A stretch of 64,000 nucleotides of DNA from Pseudopedobacter beijingensis (GCF_042678145.1 NZ_JBHUDG010000003.1:434001-498000); one strand, 5' to 3'; positions 8,209 to 17,453 are shown, counted from the stretch's first letter. The notes: generated by a model not told the origin, from the sequence alone. A program made the numbers and translations.

Positions 8209-11200
8209 ATGAATTTAGGAATATACGAGCAACTGATTACTACTGTACTTAGGGAAAAGCTAGAAGCTTTAGATAGAAAGTCTTTTTACATCAATACAGC
8301 TCCTATAGATAAGGAAGAAGCTTCCAGGGTATTATCCTTACATCTGGGTTCTGCCATTAAGCAAGCTTTTGAACTCATTAAAGCTGACATTAGCAAGCAA
8401 ATTGAGATTGCAAATAAAATTGTCATCCTACTTAAGCAAGAAATAGAAAAGTATGATTTTGACGAGGATATTATAGCTACCGAAGCACAACTTTTAAAAG
8501 CTGTATTTAGCACTATTGACAACGATTATAGTGATTTAGATCTGCGTTTAAAAGAAATCACCCCATATACAAGACTCACACAGAGCGAACTGTTTACCGG
8601 AGGCAACGTAGGACTTTCTTTAGATAGTGAGCTGAAAAAGGAAATCGTGTCGGCCAACCGTATTGATCTCCTGGTTTCTTTTATCAAGTGGAAGGCGGTG
8701 GTAATCTTACGGAATGCTTTTGAAGAGTTTACACGGAATGGGGGCCAACTGCGAATTATTACGACTACCTATATGGGAGCTACAGATGCCAAAGCTATTA
8801 GGGAACTGGCTAAATTACCCAATACGCAGATTAAGGTTTCTTACAATTTAGATAGAGAGCGACTACATGCCAAAGCTTATCTATTTTATAGGAACTCGGG
8901 ATTCCACACGGGCTACATTGGTTCGTCTAACTTTTCCCGCTCTGCACTAACAGATGGATTGGAATGGAATATTAAAATTACTACTAAAGAGATTCCGCAT
9001 GTAATTACCAAATTTCAAAAGACCTTTGAATCTTACTGGCAGAATGCAGAATTCGAAAGCTATGAAGACAGTTTACATTATGATAGACTACACCAGGCAT
9101 TAAGCAATAATAAAATAGGAAAAACCGAAGAGGGTATACTGAATTTCTTTGATATTAAACCCTATCATTATCAAAAAGAAGTATTAGAGAAGCTACAAGT
9201 AGAAAGGAATATTCATGGCAGATTCAAAAACTTAGTAGTTGCCGCTACGGGTACAGGAAAAACAGTTATTTCTGCTTTCGACTTTAAAGCTTTTAGGCAG
9301 CAGCAGCCAAAGGCTACTTTTCTATTTATTGCCCACCGAAAGGAAATCTTGATACAAGCTTGGCATACCTTTAGAAATATTTTAAGAGATGGCAATTTTG
9401 CTGAACTTTGGGTAGATGGAAATGAGATTAACGATAAAAAGCATCTGTTTGCTTCAGTACAAACCTTAAACAACAATCTAGAAGGTTTACAGGTAAGTCC
9501 TTCTTATTATGATTACATCATTGTGGATGAAGGGCACCATGCTGCTGCCAATACATATCGTAAATTTTTGACTTATTTTAAGCCTCAAATTTTATTGGGC
9601 CTAACCGCTACACCGGAACGCATGGACGGAGAAAGTATTCTTCCCTATTTTGATGGGCATATTGCTGCAGAAATACGCTTGCCTGAAGCATTGAATCATA
9701 AATTGCTTAGCCCTTTCCAATATTTTGCAATCTCGGACAATACGGATTTAAGCAATGTGCGCTGGGAAAAAGGCAAATATGTAAGCAGTGAGCTTACTAA
9801 ACTTTATACTGCAAATGATATTCGCGTACGGGATATTATCCATAACCTTCAACAATACACCAAAGACTTTAATGATGTTATAGCTGTAGGCTTTTGTGTA
9901 TCAAAAGAACACGCCCTTTTTATGAGTAATAAGTTTGTAGAGGCAGGTCTAAAAGCCAGCGCTTTGACAAGCGATACCGCTAGCGAAACACGTAAGAAGA
10001 TATTAACACAATTGAGGACTAAAGAAATTAACTACCTCTTTGTAGTAGATATCTTAAATGAAGGTGTAGATATTCCAGAAATAGATACTTTACTATTCCT
10101 GAGGCCTACTGAAAGCTTAACAATTTTCTTGCAGCAATTAGGTCGTGGCTTGCGATTATGTGACGGCAAAGAAGCCTTAACCGTATTAGACTTTGTTGGT
10201 AACGCAAATGCAGAATATGATTTTGAAACTAAATTTAGGGCACTGATTGGTAAGACGAATACTACGGTACAAAAAGAAATTGAGAGTGATTTTCCGCACC
10301 TGCCCTTAGGTTGTTCCATTATTCTGGAAAAACAGGCCAAGGACATCATCTTATCAAATATCAAGAGTGCCACAAACCCTAAGCGCAGAGATCTGATTAA
10401 GAAAATAAGGAATTTCAGCCTTCAAACAGACTTACCACTTACCTTAGAGAATTTTGTACATATTTACCACTTAGATGTACATGTGATTTATGCCAGAGAC
10501 AGCTGGTCTAAGCTATGTTATGAAGCGGGTGTTATATCAGACTATAATGTTTCTAACGAGAAGCAATATACTACCATGCTGAAAAACAAATGGCTTAGCA
10601 CAAACTCGTATAGCTACTTTAGCTTCTTACTCCAATTAGCTCAAAAAGGCTTTACCGTTAAGGGCAAAGCCTTAACAGAGGAAGAGTCATTAATGCTAGT
10701 GATGTTACATTATGATTTTTGGCAAAAAGCAACAGATGATAACTTAGTAAATAGCATTGAGCAAATAGGCAAAAACAAAACTTACGTAGCTGAAGTCATA
10801 TCATTCTTAAAGCTTCGCATAGCACAGATAGATTTTGAAGAGTACGAACTTAAAGATATGCCTTACACGGTGCCTTTAAAACTACATGCCCGTTATACCA
10901 GAGACCAGATACTTGCCGCTTTTAGATTGAGTAGTTTATCGAGTAAATCTAGCAATAGAGAAGGCGTAGCAGAAAACAAAGAGCTGAATACAGAACTTCT
11001 GTTTGTAAATCTAAACAAATCGGAAGAGGACTTCTCCCCTTCTACTATGTATGATGATTATGCTATCAACGATATTTTATTCCACTGGCAGTCACAAAAC
11101 GAAACGCGTAGCGACTCTGGCAAAGGTTTAACCTATATCAACCATCAAAAATTGAATAAAAAAATTCTCCTTTTCGTAAGAGAAGCGAAATACAATCAAT

Positions 11201-11346
11201 ACGGAAATACAGCCGGTTATGTCTTTATTGGAGAAGCTAACTTTGTGAAATATGAAGGCTCTAAACCCATGTCTATTACCTGGGAGCTGAAAGAACCTAT
11301 CCCTAACTATTTATGGAAAGATTCGGCTAAACTGGTAGCGGGGTAA
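8209..11346 (+). CDS. PLD-nuclease/SF2 helicase with DUF3427 C terminus
   Basis: A 1045-residue protein in four parts. Residues about 90-300 are phospholipase-D-like, with one HxK motif (LHAKAYLF near 220) and GSSNFSRSAL. Residues about 320-500 are SF2 helicase domain 1, with ATGTGKT (345-351) and DEGHH (about 439-443). Residues about 520-700 are helicase C, with QQLGRGLR near 641. Residues about 750-1045 are DUF3427, ending in GYVFIGEANFV. Such proteins are thought to act on DNA as nuclease-helicases and recur in defence islands. Only one HKD motif is visible, so a functional nuclease may need a dimer. The Nudix gene upstream is probably in the same operon. Confidence 0.85.
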   Translation: MNLGIYEQLITTVLREKLEALDRKSFYINTAPIDKEEASRVLSLHLGSAIKQAFELIKADISKQIEIANKIVILLKQEIEKYDFDEDIIATEAQLLKAVFSTIDNDYSDLDLRLKEITPYTRLTQSELFTGGNVGLSLDSELKKEIVSANRIDLLVSFIKWKAVVILRNAFEEFTRNGGQLRIITTTYMGATDAKAIRELAKLPNTQIKVSYNLDRERLHAKAYLFYRNSGFHTGYIGSSNFSRSALTDGLEWNIKITTKEIPHVITKFQKTFESYWQNAEFESYEDSLHYDRLHQALSNNKIGKTEEGILNFFDIKPYHYQKEVLEKLQVERNIHGRFKNLVVAATGTGKTVISAFDFKAFRQQQPKATFLFIAHRKEILIQAWHTFRNILRDGNFAELWVDGNEINDKKHLFASVQTLNNNLEGLQVSPSYYDYIIVDEGHHAAANTYRKFLTYFKPQILLGLTATPERMDGESILPYFDGHIAAEIRLPEALNHKLLSPFQYFAISDNTDLSNVRWEKGKYVSSELTKLYTANDIRVRDIIHNLQQYTKDFNDVIAVGFCVSKEHALFMSNKFVEAGLKASALTSDTASETRKKILTQLRTKEINYLFVVDILNEGVDIPEIDTLLFLRPTESLTIFLQQLGRGLRLCDGKEALTVLDFVGNANAEYDFETKFRALIGKTNTTVQKEIESDFPHLPLGCSIILEKQAKDIILSNIKSATNPKRRDLIKKIRNFSLQTDLPLTLENFVHIYHLDVHVIYARDSWSKLCYEAGVISDYNVSNEKQYTTMLKNKWLSTNSYSYFSFLLQLAQKGFTVKGKALTEEESLMLVMLHYDFWQKATDDNLVNSIEQIGKNKTYVAEVISFLKLRIAQIDFEEYELKDMPYTVPLKLHARYTRDQILAAFRLSSLSSKSSNREGVAENKELNTELLFVNLNKSEEDFSPSTMYDDYAINDILFHWQSQNETRSDSGKGLTYINHQKLNKKILLFVREAKYNQYGNTAGYVFIGEANFVKYEGSKPMSITWELKEPIPNYLWKDSAKLVAG

Positions 11347-11452
11347 AAGCAAGTTGAGATTGAGGTTAAGACCGGGGATATATAACTAATTACACGTAGA
11401 GTGAAGTAAATTACATCTGCTTATGTGAAAATTTCATAATATTGTGATAGCT

Positions 11453-12100
11453 ATGCCACATCAGAAACTCGATAAAATATGGTTATACAGAATACTTCAT
11501 ATAAACAATATGGAGTATACATTAAAAAATGGACTGTACCATAAAAATCATGAAAAGGCAGATCCAGGATATATTAATATTGGAGACCAAACGCTTATAC
11601 AACAAAGGAACGATTATCCGGTAGACATTAATCCTCCGAATGGATTATTGGGCGAATATATCCCATTTTATTTTGGTCCACTTTCTCCTATGCTATACAA
11701 TATCTATACAGGATACAGAGGAGTTACCAGGAGGCCGCAACAAGATATAGTCTACATTTGCTGCAACTTAAAAGATATTACAGATTGTTGTAACGAATGG
11801 TGCTTTACCGACGGACATGCTAAAAATGCAATAACTACATTTTATAATAATCTGGAACATATAAACCTTATTGATCTGGATCTTGCAAAACAGAGATATT
11901 GGAATAATACTGATGACGACTTTGACAGAATGCGAAAAAAACAGGCCGAGTTTATGGTGAAATACCATATACCGGCAAACTGTATCAGGAATATTGTTGT
12001 TTATGATAAGAAGGCAGCGGAAAAGATTCGTAACTTAGTTGAAAATTTAGAATTAGAGATAGAGGTACATATTAACCCATCTGGTAGATTTTATTATTGA
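11453..12100 (+). CDS. darT: DarT ADP-ribosyltransferase toxin
   Basis: A 215-residue protein from ATG 11453; a GTG at 11444 would add three residues. Family marks in order: LYRILHINNMEYTLKNGL near the N terminus, YIPFYFGPLSPMLYNI (about 69-84), RRPQQDIVYI, and RKKQAEFMV, whose glutamate (about 166) matches the catalytic Glu of DarT. DarT uses NAD+ to ADP-ribosylate thymidine in single-stranded DNA, blocking replication; it also acts in phage defence. The stop overlaps the darG start by one base (TGATG), which indicates translational coupling. Confidence 0.9.
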   Translation: MPHQKLDKIWLYRILHINNMEYTLKNGLYHKNHEKADPGYINIGDQTLIQQRNDYPVDINPPNGLLGEYIPFYFGPLSPMLYNIYTGYRGVTRRPQQDIVYICCNLKDITDCCNEWCFTDGHAKNAITTFYNNLEHINLIDLDLAKQRYWNNTDDDFDRMRKKQAEFMVKYHIPANCIRNIVVYDKKAAEKIRNLVENLELEIEVHINPSGRFYY

Positions 12101-13149
12101 TGAAATTTAAAAAAGGCAATTTACTTGAAGCACAAACAGAAGCGCTGGTTAACACTGTAAATACGGTTGGTGTTATGGGTAAAGGTATTGCATTACAATT
12201 TAAAGAAACGTTTCCAAATAACTTTAAGGTTTACAAAGCAGCCTGTAAAAACGGCGAGCTTACACCAGGAAAGCTACTGGTTGTAAAAGACCATACACTG
12301 GAAGGTGAAAAATTAATTATTAATTTTCCCACCAAAACAGAGTGGTTCAAAAAATCTAAGTATGAATACGTCGAATCTGGCTTACAAGAGCTTGCCAGGC
12401 TGATTACTGATACCGGTATAAAAAGCATTGCTATTCCTCCTTTAGGTTGTGGAAACGGAGGGTTAGACTGGAACAAGGTAAAACCGATGATGGAAAATCA
12501 CTTAGGTGGATTACAGCATGTTGACGTTATTGTATACGAGCCAAATGAACAGGTTAAGCAATTGTTAAAAAATCAGACTCTACAAAAAGACACCAAATTA
12601 ACTCCTGCAAAAGCGTTATTGTTATATGCTATGTTTTATTACGATTCGCTCGGAGAAAACACCAGTCTTTTTGTGGCAAATAAGCTGGCTTATTTTCTTC
12701 AGAGATTGGGCGAGTCAAGTTTAAATAAACTGAAATTTGAGGCTTACCACTATGGCCCCTATAGTGTACAGGTAGAACATATTATACATAATCTAAACGG
12801 AAAATTCATTAAAGGATTAGAACAAATGCAGGCCAAAGCATTTGAGCCTTTGGAGCTTCAGTACGACAGCCTAAAGGAAGTAAGCGACTATGTTAAAAGA
12901 GAGCTTAGCCCCTCGCAACATAGCATTATTAAAAAGATGATAAAGCTTATAGACGGCTACCAATCCGCATTATCTTTAGAAATACTTGCTTCTGTAGACT
13001 TTATCAGAAAAGAAAATCCTGGAATAGACCTGGCAAATGCAAAAATAAAAGTAAAAGACTGGTCTTCCAGAAAGGATAAATTATTTAAAGACAAATATAT
13101 CGACATCGCCTGGAACCACCTGGAAAAATATAAAAAACAACTAGAATAA
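12100..13149 (+). CDS. darG: DarG antitoxin (macrodomain DNA ADP-ribosylglycohydrolase)
   Basis: A 349-residue protein starting at ATG 12100, overlapping the darT stop by one base. Residues 1-155 form a macrodomain with KKGNLLEA, VNTVNTVGVMGKGIALQF and PPLGCGNGGLDW, which bind ADP-ribose and remove it from DNA. Residues about 170-345 are the DarG C-terminal domain (KALLLYAMFYYDSLG, YHYGPYSVQVEHI), which in characterised DarG binds and neutralises DarT directly. The pair therefore carries both enzymatic and protein-protein neutralisation. Confidence 0.9.
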   Translation: MKFKKGNLLEAQTEALVNTVNTVGVMGKGIALQFKETFPNNFKVYKAACKNGELTPGKLLVVKDHTLEGEKLIINFPTKTEWFKKSKYEYVESGLQELARLITDTGIKSIAIPPLGCGNGGLDWNKVKPMMENHLGGLQHVDVIVYEPNEQVKQLLKNQTLQKDTKLTPAKALLLYAMFYYDSLGENTSLFVANKLAYFLQRLGESSLNKLKFEAYHYGPYSVQVEHIIHNLNGKFIKGLEQMQAKAFEPLELQYDSLKEVSDYVKRELSPSQHSIIKKMIKLIDGYQSALSLEILASVDFIRKENPGIDLANAKIKVKDWSSRKDKLFKDKYIDIAWNHLEKYKKQLE

Positions 13150-13246
13150 ATATTCTATCAGCTCCATTAGCATTTTATACTTTTTTTATTGAACAAATAT
13201 TAAGGCTAAATAACATACCTAAACAAGTATTTAATAACAGGGATAT

Positions 13247-14185
13247 TCACCCCTTAAAAACATTCTCCCTATGCCATTCCAGATTCTCCTGTATGGGATA
13301 ATATTTTTCTGCAGCTGGTAAGTGAATACGTTTTCCTTCCAACTGTTTTACACCATAAGGATGGTTTCTATCTTCTTCTATAATACTTTTTGAAACAATG
13401 ATACGGTGTTGAGTATCTATACCCCCTGTCGAAAGCCCGGTGCATATTAGGGCAAAGGGCAATGCCGTTGGTTATCCGGTCGTCATGTGTGAGGCTAAAA
13501 GGTATAATATGACAGGCATCTATAAAATGGTGCCCATAAGTGCTGCTCAGTCGCATCCCTGTAAAACTACAGGTAGCAGCATAAGCTTTTTAAACAATCC
13601 GCTACGTACAAAAACATCCTCTTCGGTTTCTATTTTTATGGTTCTATAGCGCGCCTGAGGTTCATTAAGTATATAATCTTCCAATCGATGAATGTAGCCA
13701 TCCTGTTTTTCGCTATCCCGTAGATGTTGCTGCGTTGCTGGAAAATAGATATTGAGTAATGCTGCTTTAAGCGTATGCCGTGATACAGCATCATTCAACA
13801 GCAGAAACAAATCTTCTGCAAAACAGCCATAAGCCACTGTTGTCGCCAATGTGTTCACACTTTTGATATGCGCATTGATCTGGCATCCGGGATAAGGTAC
13901 CAGAAACCAGAAAGGCTTACCCGCAGCTTTGTCACTTTGCAAATAATAAAACGGTTGGGTAAAATCTGCCTGATGTAAGGTATTAACCAGCAGTTGCCAG
14001 TTTTCTTTAAAAGTACCCACCAGATCGGCATTCACATACACTTTGTTTTCTGTAACAAGTCCTTTTTCAATTAGCTCTATTAGGCTAATTAATAACACCG
14101 GTTTGTGCGGTGCTATGCCTAATGGTGTATTACCCCGTTTAAGACGAGTAAAAGCGTGAAGGTATTTGTTTAGTGTTTCCTGCAT
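13247..14185 (-). pseudogene. HNH restriction-type endonuclease broken by two homopolymer indels
   Basis: Read from 14185 down, one frame gives about 200 residues (APHKPVLLISLIELIEKG and more) up to L-F-K-K. A shift at the T-run 13587-13591 (A5 on the coding strand where six restore the frame) continues as AYAATCSFTGMRLSSTYG and FIDACHIIPF, then GIALCPNMHRAFDRG. A second shift at the C-run 13422-13426 (G5 where four restore the frame) returns to the first frame with IDTQHRIIVSKS to the stop at 13247. Reconstructed, this is a full-length HNH endonuclease (about 310 residues) with intact DACHIIPF and N-x8-H-x3-D motifs. The two shifts are -1 and +1. Sequencing error in homopolymers is an alternative to real decay. 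Confidence 0.8.
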
Positions 14186-14857
14186 GATGCTTAGGCAATA
14201 ATGGAGATTTTAACAGGATTTTGCAAGGAAATTAGAAAAGTTGGAAGTTCTGGACAGTGATTTATCGAAATGTGGGAAGTAAATCCTCATATACTTAACC
14301 AATTCGCCATCAGAAATTTATAGTTTATCAGAAGATTTCAGCTTATAAAACCCCAAATGGGACAATCTTAAATCACAATTGTAATATCAAGTTGAAGATT
14401 GTTGTACCTCCCTCCCTATTTAGCAAAACTGATTTAAAAATATAGTTTATAACAAGAGACGATAGGTTATAAAAAAATGAAACCCTATAATTGAATTACC
14501 ATCTTTTTTGCATCTTTAACCTATGGATTATACAGAATGGGCAGAAAGTCTACTACAAAACGCTGTGTACGACATATTGAAAGTTCTTTTTTAAATAATC
14601 GTACACCAAATTACAAAAGAAAAAATTACACAAGTTCGATTCCCGGCTTCAGTACATTATTGTGACCGTCCCAAAAAAAAGCATAATATTATACGATTTA
14701 TTAATATTTGATTCATTTTTTGTATATATCCAAGTCCTTCGCTTTGATGCAATACATTAATAGGGTTCTCTAACCTATTCTTAGAACACATCTATTCGTA
14801 CTAAATCTTTCCTAATTTTGAACATTTATCACCATTTCGAAGACATCCTCAAAATGA
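14186..14857. other. gene-poor spacer with no assignable gene
   Basis: About 670 bases of AT-rich sequence. A 23-codon reading frame at 14523-14594 begins at ATG but has no family resemblance. A T-arm-like string near 14637 and a small inverted repeat around 14759-14780 are present. The stretch may hold the lost 5' part of the regulator that follows, but I could not read it as protein. Confidence 0.4.
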
Positions 14858-15265
14858 TGCAACAATTACATATCAGCTCCTCGTAACAAAGAACTCATGA
14901 GAATTTACCGCGATCTGGAATTGGTAGAACAATTGGGTTCTGGAATACCACGTATTTTGAAAGCATATGACAAAAGCTGTTTTAAGTTCTTTCCCAACTT
15001 TATTCGTATGACATTCCCCAAATTAACAGGTGGTCAAGCAGGTGGTCAAGCAGGTGGTCAAATTCATAAAACAATACTTACAGAAAGGCAAAAAGAAGTA
15101 TTTGAATTAATCAAACAAAGCCCTGATATCTCCCGAAGACAACTCGCACTTAAACTCGGAATCAATGAATCTGCCATACAGAAACACATTGATGCACTAA
15201 AACAAAAAAGAGCCATTGTAAGAGAAGGAGAAACGACAGGTTTCTGGAAAATATTAACTGATTAA
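14858..15265 (+). pseudogene. C-terminal fragment of an AlbA_2/ATP-binding transcriptional regulator
   Basis: An in-frame stop (TGA at 14855) precedes readable sequence ISAPRNKELMRIYRDLELVE then QLGSGIPRIL, which is internal to the ATP-binding putative DNA-binding regulators of COG2865. The AlbA_2 domain that should precede it is missing, so the gene lacks its N-terminal two thirds. A 12-bp tandem unit encodes three GGQA-type repeats near 15030-15060. A winged helix follows (TERQKEVFELIKQ, ISRRQLALKLGINESAIQKH). The ATG at 14897 could express the fragment as a small DNA-binding protein. Confidence 0.7.
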
Positions 15266-15278
15266 CATCTCACGCTGA

Positions 15279-15665
15279 ATGCTACAAGTCACCTGCGCCA
15301 TTATATTTAAAGAAAACAAAGTGCTAATTGCCCAACGCAGCAAAAGCATGAAGTTGCCTTTAAAATGGGAGTTCCCCGGCGGTAAGATAGAAACCGACGA
15401 AACCCTGGAAGAAGGCTTAAAGCGTGAGATTATGGAGGAGCTTAATATTAATATATCGGTTGTAGAAGCGCTTAGCCCAGTTGAACATCATTATCCTGAT
15501 TTTTCCTTAAACCTCTACCCTTTTGTTTGTGCCTATCTGGATGGTAAATTAGTAGCCAGAGAGCATGCACAGGTAAAATGGGAATCTTTAGCTAATTTAG
15601 AGGCTTATGATTGGGCGGAGGCGGATGTGCCGGTGGTGAAGGAGTTACTACTTTCTAATCCATAA
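15279..15665 (+). CDS. Nudix (d)NTP pyrophosphohydrolase, MutT-like, copy 2
   Basis: A 128-residue paralogue of the protein at 7754-8140, with about 16 substitutions by my hand alignment, five of them in the last six residues. The Nudix box is intact (G35, E41, REIMEEL). DNA is also close to copy 1 over the whole gene, so the duplication is recent. The gene starts 13 nt after the truncated regulator and 18 nt before the DUF3916-like gene. Confidence 0.9.
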   Translation: MLQVTCAIIFKENKVLIAQRSKSMKLPLKWEFPGGKIETDETLEEGLKREIMEELNINISVVEALSPVEHHYPDFSLNLYPFVCAYLDGKLVAREHAQVKWESLANLEAYDWAEADVPVVKELLLSNP

Positions 15666-15683
15666 ATTTACACAGTAGAATTA

Positions 15684-16322
15684 ATGCGAGTTAAAAAAAT
15701 ACGAGGATTAAAACGGAGACACAGGGAATTAGAATCCTGGGTTAAATTCCATGAGGAACTAGACATGACCAGACTTAAAGAAAATGGTTTTGTATATGCA
15801 AAGGCTAAAATTGCCCCATGGGCTAATCTTTTCAATGAACCCTTATATCCGAGTAATTACCGGAGAGTATTATTTTCTTGTCTATTAGACTTCTACACGA
15901 GTTGGAAGGAGACACTGGATAAAGAATTTGATTCCTATTATTTAAAAATATGGTTAAGTTTTCCAAAATTTATTGATTCGCAAATTGTTTGTGCGATAGG
16001 GGAACGTATACCCTATTATAACGATATTTTTGAATCCTGTGATCCTCAGCCTGATTTTCCAATTTCAGCCTTTAGGAATGAAGAGTTGAGAATAAAACGC
16101 TTTAACTGGACAACCTATTACGATTATGATTATTATTCGGAAAGCGACTATTTAAATCTAAATCCTGATCGTTTTCTAAGCCCCGAAGACTTTTATGCAG
16201 AAAAGAGATTCTACAAAAAGTTGTTAAAAGATAATGTTCCCTATAAAATGATTCCAGATACTGAAGAGCGACTTTTTTATAAGCAAAGAGGCTACATTTG
16301 GGTCGGCGAACTAATAAAATAG
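15684..16322 (+). CDS. DUF3916-like protein of unknown function
   Basis: A 212-residue soluble protein beginning VKKIRGLKRRHRELESW, a start I associate with DUF3916. It is aromatic rich in the C-terminal half (YYDYDYYSESDYLNL) with no signal peptide or membrane helix. No catalytic motif is visible. It follows Nudix copy 2 by 18 nt, so the two may be co-transcribed. Family assignment is tentative. Confidence 0.5.
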   Translation: MRVKKIRGLKRRHRELESWVKFHEELDMTRLKENGFVYAKAKIAPWANLFNEPLYPSNYRRVLFSCLLDFYTSWKETLDKEFDSYYLKIWLSFPKFIDSQIVCAIGERIPYYNDIFESCDPQPDFPISAFRNEELRIKRFNWTTYYDYDYYSESDYLNLNPDRFLSPEDFYAEKRFYKKLLKDNVPYKMIPDTEERLFYKQRGYIWVGELIK

Positions 16323-16501
16323 TTTTTTGATCAATGAATATTACTCGCTTAAGATGGGTAAAGTGTGAAAGGCATATAAATGTCCTATGCACCAGATTTC
16401 GAGGGCCTCAATCTGACTTTAGTCAATATTGGATTATATTATAGAGATTGCCGCCGTGCCTCCTACCAATGACATTCATGGGATAAAAATCCTTTCCTAA
16501 G

Positions 16502-16551
16502 GTCATCTTGAGCGATCCCGAACGCTTTCGGGAGAGTCGAGAGATCTCTAA
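16502..16551. repeat. REP-like hairpin element, copy 1
   Basis: Begins gtcatcttgagcg. The core 16516-16533 is a perfect hairpin with arms tcccgaa/ttcggga and a four-base loop, followed by agagtcgagagatctct. Identical cores occur at 17366, 18222 and 18619. Confidence 0.85.
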
Positions 16552-16594
16552 CATCATAGCACAACAACCTCCCATCCTTCATCACCAACAAATA

Positions 16595-16722
16595 TCTCCA
16601 TTTCGTTCCACTACAGTCGACATGACTGCTTTAATGTAGTTATTGTTTCTTCCTTATTTCTTTAAAAATATTTATCTTATACGCTAATTTATCCTGGACA
16701 ACCTAAACAATTGCACTTGCAT
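16595..16722 (+). repeat. ORF6N cassette 5' constant block, copy 1
   Basis: 128 bp from 'tctccatttcgttcc' to the ATG of ORF6N gene 1. It matches 17454-17581 with only a few substitutions and no length change, and so includes the promoter and leader of both genes. Confidence 0.85.
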
Positions 16723-17301
16723 ATGACTGAAAATACGGTACAAAACCTTGGAGGACACTACAGCAATTTGTCAATATCAATTGAAGATCGAATTTTCCTA
16801 ATTCGCGACCAACAGGTTATGATTGACCGAGACCTGGCCGAACTCTATCAAGTAGAAACTAAAGTTTTAAATCAAGCGGCTCGAAGAAATATTGAAAAAT
16901 TCCCTGATGATTTTAGATTTCAACTGACCAATGAAGAAAAGATCGAACTGGTCACAAATTGTGACCGGTTCAGTTCTCTCAAACACTCGACTGTAAATCC
17001 TCATGCATTTACTGAACACGGTGTCCTTATGCTTGCTAACGTACTAAAAAGTAATATTGCAACAGCAATGAGTATCAAATTAATAAAGACATTCATTTTA
17101 ATTAGAAAGGCACTATCTACGAATATAGCGCTTAAACTGGAAATAGCAGAGATCAGACAGTCCGTAAATAAAATAGCCAAAAAACAGGAAGGTCAGGATA
17201 AGAATATTGATCTGCTATTTGAATACATAGACCGCTTACAGGAAAAAGCGGAAGAACCGAAACCGGAAAGGAAAAGGATTGGGTATAAGGACAAGTGGTA
17301 G
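16723..17301 (+). CDS. ORF6N-domain DNA-binding protein 1
   Basis: ATG 16723 is preferred over the TTG at 16711 because the same position begins all three paralogues; it gives 192 residues. Residues about 20-105 are the ORF6N (KilA-N-like) domain: IFLIRDQQVMIDRDLAELY, then RRNIEKFPDDFRFQL and FTEHGVLMLANVL. A coiled-coil tail follows, ending QEGQDKNIDLLFEYIDRL and ERKRIGYKDKW. ORF6N is a DNA-binding domain of phage and mobile-element proteins. The middle differs clearly from gene 2, while the last about 55 residues are almost the same. Confidence 0.85.
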   Translation: MTENTVQNLGGHYSNLSISIEDRIFLIRDQQVMIDRDLAELYQVETKVLNQAARRNIEKFPDDFRFQLTNEEKIELVTNCDRFSSLKHSTVNPHAFTEHGVLMLANVLKSNIATAMSIKLIKTFILIRKALSTNIALKLEIAEIRQSVNKIAKKQEGQDKNIDLLFEYIDRLQEKAEEPKPERKRIGYKDKW

Positions 17302-17388
17302 GAATGGAAGTAGTAAGTGGAGAGTTGAAAATTGAAAGTTTCCACCCCACCGTCATCTTGAGCGATCCCGAACGCTTTCGGGAGAGTC
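17134..17388 (+). repeat. ORF6N cassette 3' constant block, copy 1
   Basis: From 'aaactggaaatagc' through the stop of ORF6N gene 1 into the REP-like hairpin. It matches 17990-18244 with few differences; both copies have 218 bases between the block start and the REP start. It encodes the shared C-terminal tail. Confidence 0.85.
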
Positions 17389-17401
17389 AAAAGATCCCTA
17401 A
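17352..17401. repeat. REP-like hairpin element, copy 2
   Basis: Same element as at 16502, hairpin core at 17366-17383. It directly follows ORF6N gene 1 and continues into 'cctaaaagcacctattaacc', which also recurs near 18650. Confidence 0.85.
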
Positions 17402-17453
17402 CCTAAAAGCACCTATTAACCTCAGTAATTCCTACTGCCATAACTAACAGATG

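Larger units (their letters stand above)
16323..16722. repeat. repeat-bearing spacer before ORF6N gene 1
   Basis: About 400 bases without a gene. It holds a degenerate copy of the 'gagattgc...caatgac' dispersed element near 16443-16475, a hairpin-bearing REP-like element at 16502-16551, and from 16595 the 128-bp block that recurs before ORF6N gene 2. Confidence 0.7.

Noticed and set aside
13440..13649. Plus-strand open frame opposite the HNH pseudogene
   Set aside because: It runs across the two frame breaks of the minus-strand HNH gene and has no recognisable protein features.
14523..14594. 23-codon frame MDYTEWAESLLQNAVYDILK...
   Set aside because: Too short, no context or upstream signal, and no resemblance to a known peptide family.
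14625..14665. A tRNA T-arm-like string (gttcgattcccggc)
   Set aside because: The bases before and after cannot form the five-pair T stem and no other tRNA arms are nearby. It might be a tRNA 3' end copy at an integration site, but nothing supports that.
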